Positions 39,941 through 48,826 of a stretch of 64,000 bases of DNA are shown one piece after another. Location: the NCBI RefSeq assembly GCF_000184705.1, contig NC_014831.1, positions 2,728,001-2,792,000 of the forward strand, in the 5' to 3' direction. The position numbers were made by a program, and so were the translations under genes. Origin of the DNA: Thermaerobacter marianensis DSM 12885. GTDB lineage: Bacteria > Bacillota > Sulfobacillia > Thermaerobacterales > Thermaerobacteraceae. The notes beneath the pieces are model-generated. The model did not search any database. It worked only from the letters and a program-made list of their open reading frames with translations, and had not been told where the DNA came from. Positions within the stretch are counted from its first letter, which is position 1; each line of letters begins with the position of its first letter.

Positions 39941-39959
39941 GGGTTCCCCTGGGGAACCC
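39941..39959 (-). promoter_or_regulatory. Hairpin over the nusG translation start region
   Basis: A perfect 9-bp inverted repeat, GGGTTCCCC and GGGGAACCC, with a one-base centre, ending 7 bases before the nusG ATG. It covers the only GGGGA-type ribosome site, so it may limit nusG translation. In RNA the tight centre would open by a base pair or more. Confidence 0.55.
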
Positions 39960-40223
39960 GTCACCCCCTTCGCCACGGTCCGGCCCGGATCGTGCCCGTT
40001 CCCGTCCGTCCGGCCCCTGATGGGGACCGGTTGCGGCCCGGCCCCATACCGTCCACACCGTCCGGCGTTGCGCCAGCACGGGCGGTCGGGGTCCCAAGGT
40101 TCCTGGTCCTGGCCGCCGCCACCCCGGCGCGGGGTCGGGGTGGCCCCGCCGCCGCGAGGGCTGCAACTCTGGGGACCGGCAACAGGACGCGGCCGCCCCG
40201 GGCGGGCCACGGCCGTGCGCCCA

Positions 40224-40517
40224 TCATCCGGGCAGGACCAGTTCCAGGACCTTGCGGATCACGAAGTCGACGACCCAGATCAGGGCCGCCAGGAAGGCGA
40301 CGGTGCCCAGCACCACCGCCGTGTACGTCACGGTCTGCTGGCGGTTGGGCCAAACGACCCGGCGCAGCTCGGCCACGGTCTGGCGGAAGAACCGGGCCAT
40401 GCGCTCCCACGCCCCGCGCACGGACGCTGCCCTGCCCATGGATGCATCCCTTCCTGCCGTTCCCCCCGCCCGGTTCCCTACCGCCGGCGGGACGGCCGTT
40501 CCGCGCTGCCGCGCCAT
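40224..40517 (-). CDS. secE: Protein translocase subunit SecE
   Basis: A 97-residue SecE, the clamp of SecY. It has the amphipathic motif FFRQTVAELRRVVWPNRQQT followed by one transmembrane helix (TYTAVVLGTVAFLAALIWVV). The ATG at 40517 has an excellent GAGGTGA site; a second ATG at 40439 with GGAAGGG would give a more usual 71 residues. It lies between tRNA-Trp and nusG, the standard place. Confidence 0.93.
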   Translation of the reverse strand: MARQRGTAVPPAVGNRAGGTAGRDASMGRAASVRGAWERMARFFRQTVAELRRVVWPNRQQTVTYTAVVLGTVAFLAALIWVVDFVIRKVLELVLPG

Positions 40518-40722
40518 GGCACCGTCACCTCACAAGGGCAAAAAAAGAAAGCCCCATTCCTTTTTGAGTTTTGCCATGCCATACCCCAGCGCCATGCACC
40601 ATCCCAAGGTCTGGGCACGCACATGAACCCGCCGCCGCTCCCGCCGGCGTGCCGGAGGCGGAGGAACCCGGCCACCGACGGGGGGCCGGCGGGCACGAGG
40701 CGGAAGGATGGGGATAGAAAGA

Positions 40723-40800
40723 TGGCAGGCCCGGAGGGATTCGAACCCCCAACCTGCGGATTTGGAGTCCGCCGCTCTAACCAGTTCGAGCTACGGGCCT
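40723..40800 (-). tRNA. tRNA-Trp (anticodon CCA)
   Basis: A cloverleaf on the minus strand, 5' end at 40800. The acceptor stem AGGCCCG/CGGGCCT, anticodon loop ACTCCAAAT and T-arm GGGTTCGAATC are clear. The CCA end is encoded at 40723-40725. It has its own consensus promoter and lies between rpmG and secE, as in many Firmicutes. Confidence 0.97.
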
Positions 40801-40827
40801 GCGTCAAACTCGATCTCGAGCGGTTTG

Positions 40828-40856
40828 ATTATACCCGGCCGAGCGGCGCCGGTCAA
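40828..40856 (-). promoter_or_regulatory. Sigma-A promoter of tRNA-Trp and secE-nusG
   Basis: On the minus strand, TTGACC (40851-40856), a 17-base spacer and a perfect TATAAT (40828-40833), 28 bases before the tRNA. Confidence 0.9.
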
Positions 40857-40905
40857 TGCGGCATGCTGGCAACGCCCCCTGGCGCTGCCCGACCTGGCGC
40901 GGCCC

Positions 40906-41055
40906 TTACCGGGTCTCGCGGTGCACCGTGTGCCGCCCGCACCACTTGCAGTACTTGCGCAGTTCCAGCCGGGCGGTGTGGGTCCGCTTGTTCTTCGTCG
41001 TCGCGTAGTTACGCCGCTTGCATTCGCTGCACTCCAGGTTGATGACCACCCGCAT
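40906..41055 (-). CDS. rpmG: Large ribosomal subunit protein L33, zinc type
   Basis: A 49-residue L33 starting [20 protein letters not shown], with a second cysteine pair in [16 protein letters not shown]9/C12 and C36/C39 form the zinc site of the C+ form. The ATG at 41055 has GGAGGAATG upstream. It lies between tuf copy 2 and tRNA-Trp, as expected. Confidence 0.97.
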   Translation of the reverse strand: MRVVINLECSECKRRNYATTKNKRTHTARLELRKYCKWCGRHTVHRETR

Positions 41056-41406
41056 GGCTCATTCCTCCATCAACGCCCCGGCCCGGACGCGGCGCCCCGC
41101 CGTGGTGGACACCGCCACCGGAGGGGCGGCGCGTTCCGGTTCCGGCCTCGAGAATGAGGACGCTGCGGACAGCTCGAACCGGCCCGCGTACCGGTACCCG
41201 CCGGCGATCATGCGCCTTCGGCGGCAGCGCCGGAGGTCCTGCGCCCCGGCGGCGCTGCCGGCGGGCCGGTGGCGGGGCCGGCGGCCGGCCGGCGCCTGGG
41301 CTCTCATGGGTGACGTTCTACAGCGTTACGAATGTAGCACGGGGCAAGGCGGCTGTCAAAAAGCCGCGCCTGCCCCGCGCCCTCGCCGCTGTTGGTGGCG
41401 CACCCG
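41056..41406 (-). promoter_or_regulatory. tuf2-rpmG intergenic region
   Basis: 351 bases with the rpmG promoter at 41331-41359 and a leader of about 270 bases. I see no gene in it. No convincing terminator for tuf copy 2 is visible; a five-T run overlaps the -35 box. Confidence 0.5.
41331..41359 (-). promoter_or_regulatory. Sigma-A promoter upstream of rpmG
   Basis: On the minus strand, consensus TTGACA (41354-41359), a 17-base spacer and TACATT (41331-41336), 48 bases past the tuf2 stop. Confidence 0.85.
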
Positions 41407-42594
<1,188 letters not shown>

Positions 42595-42654
42595 GGGGCC
42601 ACACCCTCCCGATCTGCACGGAGATTGCAGGCATTCGCCCAAATAAGCGGTTCT

Positions 42655-42683
42655 ATTGTACTGATCTGGATGGGGCGGGACAA
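42655..42683 (-). promoter_or_regulatory. Probable sigma-A promoter of tuf copy 2
   Basis: On the minus strand, TTGTCC (42678-42683), a 17-base spacer and TACAAT (42655-42660), about 60 bases before the start codon and after the tRNA terminator. Confidence 0.7.
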
Positions 42684-42790
42684 GCGGAAGCCCCTTCCGC
42701 ACGCCCGGCCCCGTGCCGCTGGCGGCGGGGCGGGCGGAAGCCGGCGCGGCGCGGCGGCAGCAGGGGCGGATCCCGATGGGGACCGAGTAT

Positions 42791-42833
42791 AGAAAGCCAG
42801 CGACCCTCGCCGCCAGGGCGAGGGTCGCTGGCT
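42791..42833 (-). terminator. Terminator after the tRNA cluster
   Basis: A perfect 17-bp stem (42795-42811 with 42817-42833) and 5-base loop, followed on the minus strand by TTTCTAT. It lies 32 bases past tRNA-Thr(GGU) and separates the tRNAs from tuf copy 2. Confidence 0.85.
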
Positions 42834-42864
42834 CCCGGTTCGGGTTGTCCGGGGTTCGCCTGTG

Positions 42865-42937
42865 AGCTGCCGGGCGGAATCGAACCGCCGACACCAGCCT
42901 TACCATGGCTGTGCTCTACCGACTGAGCTACGGCAGC
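42865..42937 (-). tRNA. tRNA-Thr (anticodon GGT)
   Basis: A 73-base cloverleaf on the minus strand. Acceptor GCTGCCG/CGGCAGC, D-arm GCTCAGTCGGTAGAGC and anticodon loop ATGGTAA are present. CCA is not encoded. It is the last tRNA of the four-gene cluster. Confidence 0.97.
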
Positions 42938-42969
42938 CCGGGGCCGCTTTCAGGCCCTAAAGCTTGAAA

Positions 42970-43046
<77 letters not shown>

Positions 43047-43051
43047 TCGTG

Positions 43052-43134
43052 TGGAGAGGGCTGGATTCGAACCAGCGAAGGCGTAAGCCAGCAGATTTAC
43101 AGTCTGCCCCGTTTGGCCGCTTCGGTACCTCTCC
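43052..43134 (-). tRNA. tRNA-Tyr (anticodon GTA)
   Basis: An 83-base class II tRNA on the minus strand with a long variable arm. Acceptor GGAGAGG/CCTCTCC and anticodon loop ACTGTAAAT are present. CCA is not encoded. It is only five bases upstream of the initiator tRNA. Confidence 0.97.
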
Positions 43135-43241
43135 ATGCGCTTCGCGCTCCAGCCGCGCGTCCGCCAAGGGGCGGCCCGCTCGGCCGAACGCCATCTTTAA
43201 TTATATCAGGCCTGTCAAGCGACCCCGGGGAAGGCGATCGG

Positions 43242-43313
43242 AGCTGGCGGACGGATTCGAACCGACAACCTGCCGCTTACAAGGCGGCTGCTCTACCGTT
43301 GAGCTACGCCAGC
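43242..43313 (-). tRNA. tRNA-Thr (anticodon TGT)
   Basis: A 72-base cloverleaf on the minus strand. Acceptor GCTGGCG/CGCCAGC and anticodon loop CTTGTAA are present. CCA is not encoded. It is the first tRNA after the cluster promoter. Confidence 0.97.
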
Positions 43314-43334
43314 ACGGATCCAACCGCAACACGG

Positions 43335-43363
43335 ATCATACCACGGACTCCGCCCGGGTGCAA
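43335..43363 (-). promoter_or_regulatory. Sigma-A promoter of the tRNA cluster
   Basis: On the minus strand, TTGCAC (43358-43363), a 17-base spacer and TATGAT (43335-43340), 22 bases before tRNA-Thr(UGU). Confidence 0.8.
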
Positions 43364-43496
43364 CGCCCGGTACCGACCACGGTTGGCGCCGGCATGCCGG
43401 GCGGCTCGCGGGCGCAGACCAGCGCGCGGGCGCGTCGCTGTCACCGCCGGCGAGGGCCGTCGCCCGCGCCACCGGCGGGCGGCTTCCAGTCTTCCG

Positions 43497-43529
43497 AAAA
43501 CCCGCGGCCCGGGCTTTCACGCCCGGGCC
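43497..43529 (-). terminator. Terminator overlapping the sigH stop codon
   Basis: A 9-bp perfect stem, GGCCCGGGC (43521-43529) and GCCCGGGCC (43506-43514), with a 6-base loop. The sigH TGA lies at the stem-loop junction. GCGGG and four T follow on the minus strand. Confidence 0.7.
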
Positions 43530-44200
43530 GGCTGGTCCAGTTGCTGGTTGCGGGATTCGATGTACCGTTCCAGCTTGCGCTTCACGCGCTGGAGGGCATT
43601 GTCGATGGACTTGACGTGGCGGTTCAGCTCGTCGGCGATCTCCTGGTAGGACTTTCCGTCCAGGTACGCGTTGAGCACGCGCCACTCCAGCTCGCTGAGG
43701 ATCTCGCCCATCTTCTGCTCGATGTCGCCAAACTCTTCCCGGCTGATGAACAGCTCTTCCGGATCCGTCACCCGCGAACCGGAGATGATGTCCAGCAGGG
43801 TGCGGTCCGAGTCTTCATCGTAGATGGGCTTGTTCAGCGAAACGTACGAATTCAGGGGGATGTGCTTCTGCCGCGTGGCCGTCTTGATGGCCGTGATGAT
43901 CTGACGCGTGATGCAAAGCTCCGCAAAGGCCCGGAACGACGACAGCTTGTCGCTGCGGAAGTCCCGGATCGCCTTGTAAAGCCCGATCATGCCCTCCTGG
44001 ATGATGTCTTCCCGGTCGGCACCAACCAGGAAGTAGGAGCGCGCCTTGGCGCGGACGAAGTTCTTGTATTTCCCGATCAGGTATTCCAGCGCCTCCGCAT
44101 TTCCCTGCCGGGCGATTTCGACGATTTCTTCGTCTTCCATGCGATCAAGGTCCCGTTCCACCAGCGAAGGGGCATGCGAATGGGCGTTCACCGTCTCCAT
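43517..44200 (-). CDS. sigH: RNA polymerase sigma factor SigH
   Basis: A 227-residue sigma-70 family protein of the SigH (Spo0H) type, which in Firmicutes directs early stationary-phase and sporulation genes. Region 2 shows NAEALEYLIGKYKNFVRAKA, DREDIIQEGMIGLYKAIRDF and FRAFAELCITRQIITAIKTA. Region 4 shows LSELEWRVLNAYLDGKSYQE and LNRHVKSIDNALQRVKRKL. It is less GC-rich than its neighbours. The ATG at 44200 has GGAGG very close; an ATG at 44140 is possible. Position before the tRNAs, tuf and secE-nusG is typical. Confidence 0.96.
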   Translation of the reverse strand: METVNAHSHAPSLVERDLDRMEDEEIVEIARQGNAEALEYLIGKYKNFVRAKARSYFLVGADREDIIQEGMIGLYKAIRDFRSDKLSSFRAFAELCITRQIITAIKTATRQKHIPLNSYVSLNKPIYDEDSDRTLLDIISGSRVTDPEELFISREEFGDIEQKMGEILSELEWRVLNAYLDGKSYQEIADELNRHVKSIDNALQRVKRKLERYIESRNQQLDQPARA

Positions 44201-44710
44201 CGCCTCCGTCAGACAGGGTCACGGCGGCTAGCGGGGTCCGCGCGCGACAGACGTTGTGCCGTGAGAGCGGGAACCCACGGAATCGGGTCTTTGTAAATGA
44301 TATGCACAAGATTGCGGAATACCGACCGGTATGATACCTAAGGGACGGAAACCTTCCTGGCCAGAATCGGTTTGTGGACAAATCGCAAGGCCATTATACT
44401 GGCGGCCTTGGACAACCGTCAAGCCAGGTTCCGGACAGCCCCCGGCGGCGGGAGGATCCGGGGGGCCCGCCGCCCACGGCGCGGGCCGCACGTCTTTGCT
44501 CCTTGAACGGCGCGGTTCACCAGGCGCCCGGATCGGCGGCCGGCCGGCGGCGGTTCGCAAACGAGTGGTCGGCCGCGACGGGCACAGTTCGACGGGAGGC
44601 CGGGACACCGGCGTGGCCCGGCAAGCGGGTGCAATCCGGTGAGCCGGCGTAGGCTGGTGGGCCGGTGAGGCCGGGTGACGGGCTGGACCCCGCCCCCCGC
44701 CCGGGACCGG
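44201..44710 (-). promoter_or_regulatory. rlmB-sigH intergenic region with sigH leader
   Basis: 510 bases without a gene. The sigH promoter at 44393-44422 gives a leader of about 185 bases. The leader starts with an inverted repeat TTTGT/ACAAA (plus strand TTTGTGGACAAA near 44371-44382) and contains a second (GGTAT/ATACC) near 44315-44336. The rest, toward rlmB, shows no recognised feature. Confidence 0.5.
44393..44422 (-). promoter_or_regulatory. Sigma-A promoter of sigH
   Basis: On the minus strand, TTGACG (44417-44422), an 18-base spacer and a perfect TATAAT (44393-44398). Confidence 0.88.
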
Positions 44711-45607
44711 CTAGCCGGTGGGGCTTGGCAGCCCCTGCTGCCGTCGCTGGCGTGCGGCTTCGAAGAGGAGGACGCCGGCGGCCACCGAGACGTTGAGGGA
44801 TCCCACGCGCCCGGCCATGGGAATGGTGACGCGGCCGTCGCAGCGGCGCCGCACCAGGGGCGGCACGCCGCGGCCCTCGCTGCCCAGCACCACGGCCACC
44901 GGCTGGGTCCAGTCCCAGCGGTCGTAGGGCTCGGCCCCTTCGGGGTCCGCGGCCACCACCCAGACGCCCCGCTCCTTCAACTGCTCCACCGACCGCGCCA
45001 GGTTCGTCACCTCGGCCACCGGCAGGTGGACCAGGGCCCCGGCCGAGCTCTTGAAGACCGTGGCCCCCAGGGGCGCGCTGCGGTGGACGGGCACCACCGC
45101 GCCGTGGGCGCCGGCCGCCTCCGCCGTGCGGAACACCGCCCCCAGGTTGTGGGGATCCTGGATCTCGGCGCAGATCACCAGCAGCGGCGGCTGGCCCGCC
45201 CCCGCCGCCCGGTCCAGCAGGTCCAGCAGATCGTAGCGGGGCAGGGGGGCGGCCAGGGCCAGGACGCCCTGATGGGTGTCCGTCTGGGCCCGGCGCTCGA
45301 TCTCCACCGGGTCCACCTCCTCCACCGGCACGCCCCGCGCGCGGGCGCGCTGCTCCAGCTCGGCTATGGCCGCGCCGCGACGGCCCCGGGCCACCAGCAC
45401 CCGGTGGACGGGATGGGCGCTGCCCAGCAGCTCCAGCACCGGCCGCCGCCCTTCCACCTGGAGGAACGCGGCCTCCCCGGCGGGCCGGCGGGGCCCCGCC
45501 CCGCCGGCCCGCCGGGCACGGCCCCCCGGGGGCGCCCCCGGCCCGCGCCGCGCGGGGCCGCCGCCGGGGGCGGCGGCCCCGCCCTGCGCTTCCCCCCGGG
45601 GCCTCAT
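44711..45607 (-). CDS. rlmB: 23S rRNA 2'-O-methyltransferase, TrmH/RlmB family
   Basis: A 298-residue SPOUT methyltransferase. The N-terminal substrate-binding domain starts near residue 50 (VEGRRPVLELL). The SPOUT motifs ICAEIQDPHNLGAVFRTAEA, AVVLGSEGRGVPPLVRRRCD and IPMAGRVGSLNVSVAAGVLL are all present. The first 50 residues are Gly/Ala/Arg-rich, and the true start could be later. The ATG overlaps the cysS stop (ATGA). The cysE-cysS-rlmB order is common in Firmicutes. Confidence 0.93.
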   Translation of the reverse strand: MRPRGEAQGGAAAPGGGPARRGPGAPPGGRARRAGGAGPRRPAGEAAFLQVEGRRPVLELLGSAHPVHRVLVARGRRGAAIAELEQRARARGVPVEEVDPVEIERRAQTDTHQGVLALAAPLPRYDLLDLLDRAAGAGQPPLLVICAEIQDPHNLGAVFRTAEAAGAHGAVVPVHRSAPLGATVFKSSAGALVHLPVAEVTNLARSVEQLKERGVWVVAADPEGAEPYDRWDWTQPVAVVLGSEGRGVPPLVRRRCDGRVTIPMAGRVGSLNVSVAAGVLLFEAARQRRQQGLPSPTG

Positions 45608-47160
45608 GCGCCACGCCCCCGCAGGGCCGCCGGCTCGCCCCGCCGTACCCGCGTTCCCGCCGGCGTGTCCTCCAGCCAGTAACCCAGCTCGGCCAGCCGG
45701 TGGCGGATGCGGTCGGCCAGCTCGTAATCCCGCACGGAGCGGGCGTACTGGCGGACCTCCACCAGCAGGTCCAGCAGCGCCTGCGCGTCGCCGGCCGGTT
45801 CCTCCCGGGCGACGGTGCGGAAGAGGCGCAGGGGCCCGCCCAGCTCGCGCACCAGGTCCAGGGTGGCCTGGATCCAGGGGCGCGGGCTGTCCGGGCCCAG
45901 GACCTTGTGCCCGTCGCGGGCCAGGGTGAACAGGGCCGCCAAGGCATCGGCGGTGTTGAAGTCGTCGTCCATGGCCGCCTCGAACTCGGCCCGGGCCCGG
46001 GCCAGCCGGGCCGGCCAGTCGACGCCGGCCGTCGCCGCCGTCGCGCCGGCAGCGCGGGCGGTGCCCGCGGAACCCGCGGCACCCCCGTCCTCCGCTGCGC
46101 CCGTGGCACCGGCACCCCGAGCCCCCAGATCGTCGGGTATCCCACCGGCCTCCGCGGGCGCCGTCACCTGCAAGAGGTGCTCCAGGTGTGCGATGAAGTT
46201 GGCCAGCCGCTGCCGGGCCCGCTCCGCCTGGTCCAGGGCCTCGAGGCTGAACTCCAGCGGGTTGCGGTAGTGGGCGGAGAGGATGAACAGCCGGATCGCC
46301 TCGGGATGGTAGCGGGCGCGCAGGTCGCGCACGCGCCAGAAGTTGCCCATGGACTTGCCCATGCGCTGGCCGCCCACCTGGACCAGGGCCACGTGCATCC
46401 AGTAGCGGGCGAAGGGCTTGCCGGTGGCCGCCTCGCTCTGGGCGATCTCGTTCTCATGATGGGGGAAGACCAGATCGCTGCCCCCGGAGTGGATGTCGAT
46501 GGTCTGGCCGAGTTCGTCCATGGCCATGGCCGAGCACTCGATGTGCCAGCCGGGGCGGCCGGGGCCCCAGGGGCTGTCCCAGGCGGGCTCGCCGGGCTTC
46601 TGGGCCTTCCACAGGGCGAAGTCCAGCGGGTTACGTTTGTTCTCCGCCGCCTCGACCCGTGCACCGGCCAGCAGCTGCTCGGTCTTCTGCCCGGAGAGCT
46701 TGCCGTAGTGGCGGAAGCGCTCCACGTCGAAGAACACGTCGCCACCGGCCACGTAGGCGTAGCCCTGATCGATGAGCCGCCGGATCAGGGCGATGATCGC
46801 ACCGATCTTCTCGGACACGCGGGGGTGCACGTCGGCCCGGACGATGCCCAGGGCGTCCGCGTCCTCGAAGTAGGCGCGGATCTGCTCGTCGGCCAGCTCC
46901 TTGACGGTGATGCCCCGCTCGGCCGCGCGGCGGATCAGCTTGTCGTCAATGTCGGTGAAGTTCTGGACGTACCGCACCCGGTACCCGCGGTACTCCAGCC
47001 ACCCCCGCACCACGTCGAAGAAGAGGAACGTGCGCAGGTTGCCGACGTGGAAGTAGTCGTAGACCGTGGGGCCGCAGTTGTACATGCGCACCCGGCCCGG
47101 CTCCAGCGGTTCGAAGGGTTCCTTTTGCCCCGTCAGCGTGTTGTAGATCTGGATGCCCAT
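45604..47160 (-). CDS. cysS: Cysteinyl-tRNA synthetase
   Basis: A 518-residue class I synthetase. Zinc ligands are C29 (YNCGPTVYDYFHVGN, which includes the HIGH-like HVGN) and those in WHIECSAMAMDELG and FPHHENEIAQSE. The KMSKS-like loop reads MGKSMGN. An Ala/Gly-rich insert of about 45 residues lies in the C-terminal part (about 345-390), and a one-mismatch copy of the dispersed element (45795-45805) is read as EEPAG. It is co-transcribed with cysE behind a cysteine T-box. Confidence 0.97.
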   Translation of the reverse strand: MGIQIYNTLTGQKEPFEPLEPGRVRMYNCGPTVYDYFHVGNLRTFLFFDVVRGWLEYRGYRVRYVQNFTDIDDKLIRRAAERGITVKELADEQIRAYFEDADALGIVRADVHPRVSEKIGAIIALIRRLIDQGYAYVAGGDVFFDVERFRHYGKLSGQKTEQLLAGARVEAAENKRNPLDFALWKAQKPGEPAWDSPWGPGRPGWHIECSAMAMDELGQTIDIHSGGSDLVFPHHENEIAQSEAATGKPFARYWMHVALVQVGGQRMGKSMGNFWRVRDLRARYHPEAIRLFILSAHYRNPLEFSLEALDQAERARQRLANFIAHLEHLLQVTAPAEAGGIPDDLGARGAGATGAAEDGGAAGSAGTARAAGATAATAGVDWPARLARARAEFEAAMDDDFNTADALAALFTLARDGHKVLGPDSPRPWIQATLDLVRELGGPLRLFRTVAREEPAGDAQALLDLLVEVRQYARSVRDYELADRIRHRLAELGYWLEDTPAGTRVRRGEPAALRGRGA

Positions 47161-47323
47161 GCCTCGTCCCCTTCCTCAGCCTGCCTCGTACCCCGCCCCG
47201 CGCCCGCCCGGCGGCCGGGGGCCACGGCGGAGACTGCGAGGGCCCGCCAGGCGCCGCAGATCGCCGCAACGGGCTCGGGCCGCCCTTGGGGCGGACCCGC
47301 CGCGGCTCCTCCCGGCGCCTTGC

Positions 47324-48103
47324 CTACCGGCCGCAGGCCGCCTCGGCCGGCCGGCGCTCGCTGCCGCGTTCGTCCGCACCGGCCCGGCTCCGGCCGCCGG
47401 GACCGGCAACGGCGGGCGGGGCCGCCTCCTGCTCCCGCTCCCGGCGCACGGCCGCCAGTTCCTGCTCCAGCGTCATCAGGCGGTGTTCCAGGTCCTCCAC
47501 ATAGTCTTGCAGCCGCTGGATGGCCTCCGAGACGGGGTCGGGCAGCTCGCCATGGTTCAGGTCGACGCCAACCCGGCGGCCGTCGCGGATGACCACCTTG
47601 CCCGGGATGCCGACCACCGTGCAGTTGGGCGGGACGGGTTTCACCACCACCGCGCCGGCGCCGATGCGGCTGTTGTCGCCGACGGTGATGGCGCCCAGCA
47701 CCTTGGCCCCGACGCCCACCAGCACGCCGTTGCCCAGGGTGGGGTGGCGCTTGCCCCGCTCCTTGCCCGTGCCGCCCAGGGTCACCCCCTGGTAGATGGT
47801 GACGTCGTCGCCGATCTCCGCCGTCTCGCCGATGACCACACCCAGGCCGTGGTCGATGAAGCACCGCCGGCCGATGCGGGCGCCGGGGTGGATCTCGATG
47901 CCCGTCAGCCAGCGGGAGAAGTGGGAGATTCCCCGGGCAATGAAGTACAGCCGCCGCCGGTAGAACCAGTGGGCGACGCGGTGCATCCAGAGCGCGTGCA
48001 GCCCCGGATAGAAGAAGATGACCTCCAGCACCGAGCGGGCCGCAGGGTCCCGCTCGAAGACGACCCGAACGTCTTCCCGCAGGCGTTCCAGCAGGCGGCG
48101 CAT
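47324..48103 (-). CDS. cysE: Serine O-acetyltransferase
   Basis: A 259-residue CysE that makes O-acetylserine, the carbon acceptor for cysteine synthesis. It has [20 protein letters not shown] and the left-handed beta-helix hexapeptides [20 protein letters not shown] and [20 protein letters not shown]. The last 60 residues are a coiled/charged extension ([20 protein letters not shown], then an Ala/Arg-rich tail). The ATG at 48103 lies just after the T-box terminator. Transcription should rise when tRNA-Cys is uncharged. Confidence 0.96.
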   Translation of the reverse strand: MRRLLERLREDVRVVFERDPAARSVLEVIFFYPGLHALWMHRVAHWFYRRRLYFIARGISHFSRWLTGIEIHPGARIGRRCFIDHGLGVVIGETAEIGDDVTIYQGVTLGGTGKERGKRHPTLGNGVLVGVGAKVLGAITVGDNSRIGAGAVVVKPVPPNCTVVGIPGKVVIRDGRRVGVDLNHGELPDPVSEAIQRLQDYVEDLEHRLMTLEQELAAVRREREQEAAPPAVAGPGGRSRAGADERGSERRPAEAACGR

Positions 48104-48118
48104 GATGGCTCCACCCCC

Positions 48119-48530
48119 GAAAGGAAAGGCCCTCCCGCCTTTCAGAGGCGGGAGGGCCCGCGGTTCCACTCTGATTGGGTGCCGGTTCCCGGGCGGCCGG
48201 CCGGTCACCCCGCTGGCTGCCGGCCCCGTCGCGGCCGGCACCGGCGGGCGCCGGCACGGGCCGCAACGCCCCGCCCTGGCGGGGGCCCGGCAGCGCCCGG
48301 TAACGGCGGGCATCCGGCAGCGCCTACTGGGCCGCTGGAACCGGCGTCCCGCCCGGCGGGCCGGTGCGGGCACACCGGTGCCGGGAGGTTCGACGCCCCT
48401 CCGCGCCGTTCGGCGCGCGGCTCCCGGGTGCACTTCGGCGGCATCCCGGCCGAGGGCCGCTTGCAGCCGGCGACGGCCCCTCTCTGGCGGCGGGATGCCC
48501 CTACTCTCCCGTTCATCGCCCGTGACCGCC
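48119..48530 (-). ncRNA. T-box leader specific for tRNA-Cys, upstream of cysE-cysS
   Basis: A T-box leader on the minus strand. Stem I begins with the AGAGAGTA-type motif (GGGAGAGTAGGGG near 48500-48512), and the specifier loop reads GAAGTGCACC with TGC (Cys codon) at 48430-48432. The conserved antiterminator motif AGAGTGGAACCGCGGG lies at about 48158-48173. It overlaps a terminator stem (48129-48140 with 48148-48159) followed by TTTCCTTT. Uncharged tRNA-Cys should favour the antiterminator and switch on cysE, cysS and rlmB. Confidence 0.93.
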
Positions 48531-48587
48531 GGGGCGGACTCTGCCGCGCCCGCCCCGGGATTACCTGTCAGTGGCTGGCTTGGCGAC

Positions 48588-48617
48588 ATTATATCGGCGC
48601 CGGCCGCCGGGGGTCAA
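48588..48617 (-). promoter_or_regulatory. Sigma-A promoter of the cysE T-box operon
   Basis: On the minus strand, TTGACC (48612-48617), an 18-base spacer and perfect TATAAT (48588-48593), about 60 bases before the T-box stem I. Confidence 0.9.
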
Positions 48618-48826
48618 CGCAGCGGCGCGGCGCGGGGCCGCGCCTCCGCCCGTCCCGCCCGGCGCCCGCTTGACGCCCCCTCGGTGGCCGGCCGCCCGCC
48701 AAGGTCCCCCCGGCTGCGGCGGCACCAGCGCCCGCCGCGGCCTCGCCGCCCCGGAGCCGTCCCGTTCCCCGTGGCCTGCCCGCTGGCCCTGGCGCGCCGC
48801 ACGCCCGGTACCTGCACACCGGGCCG

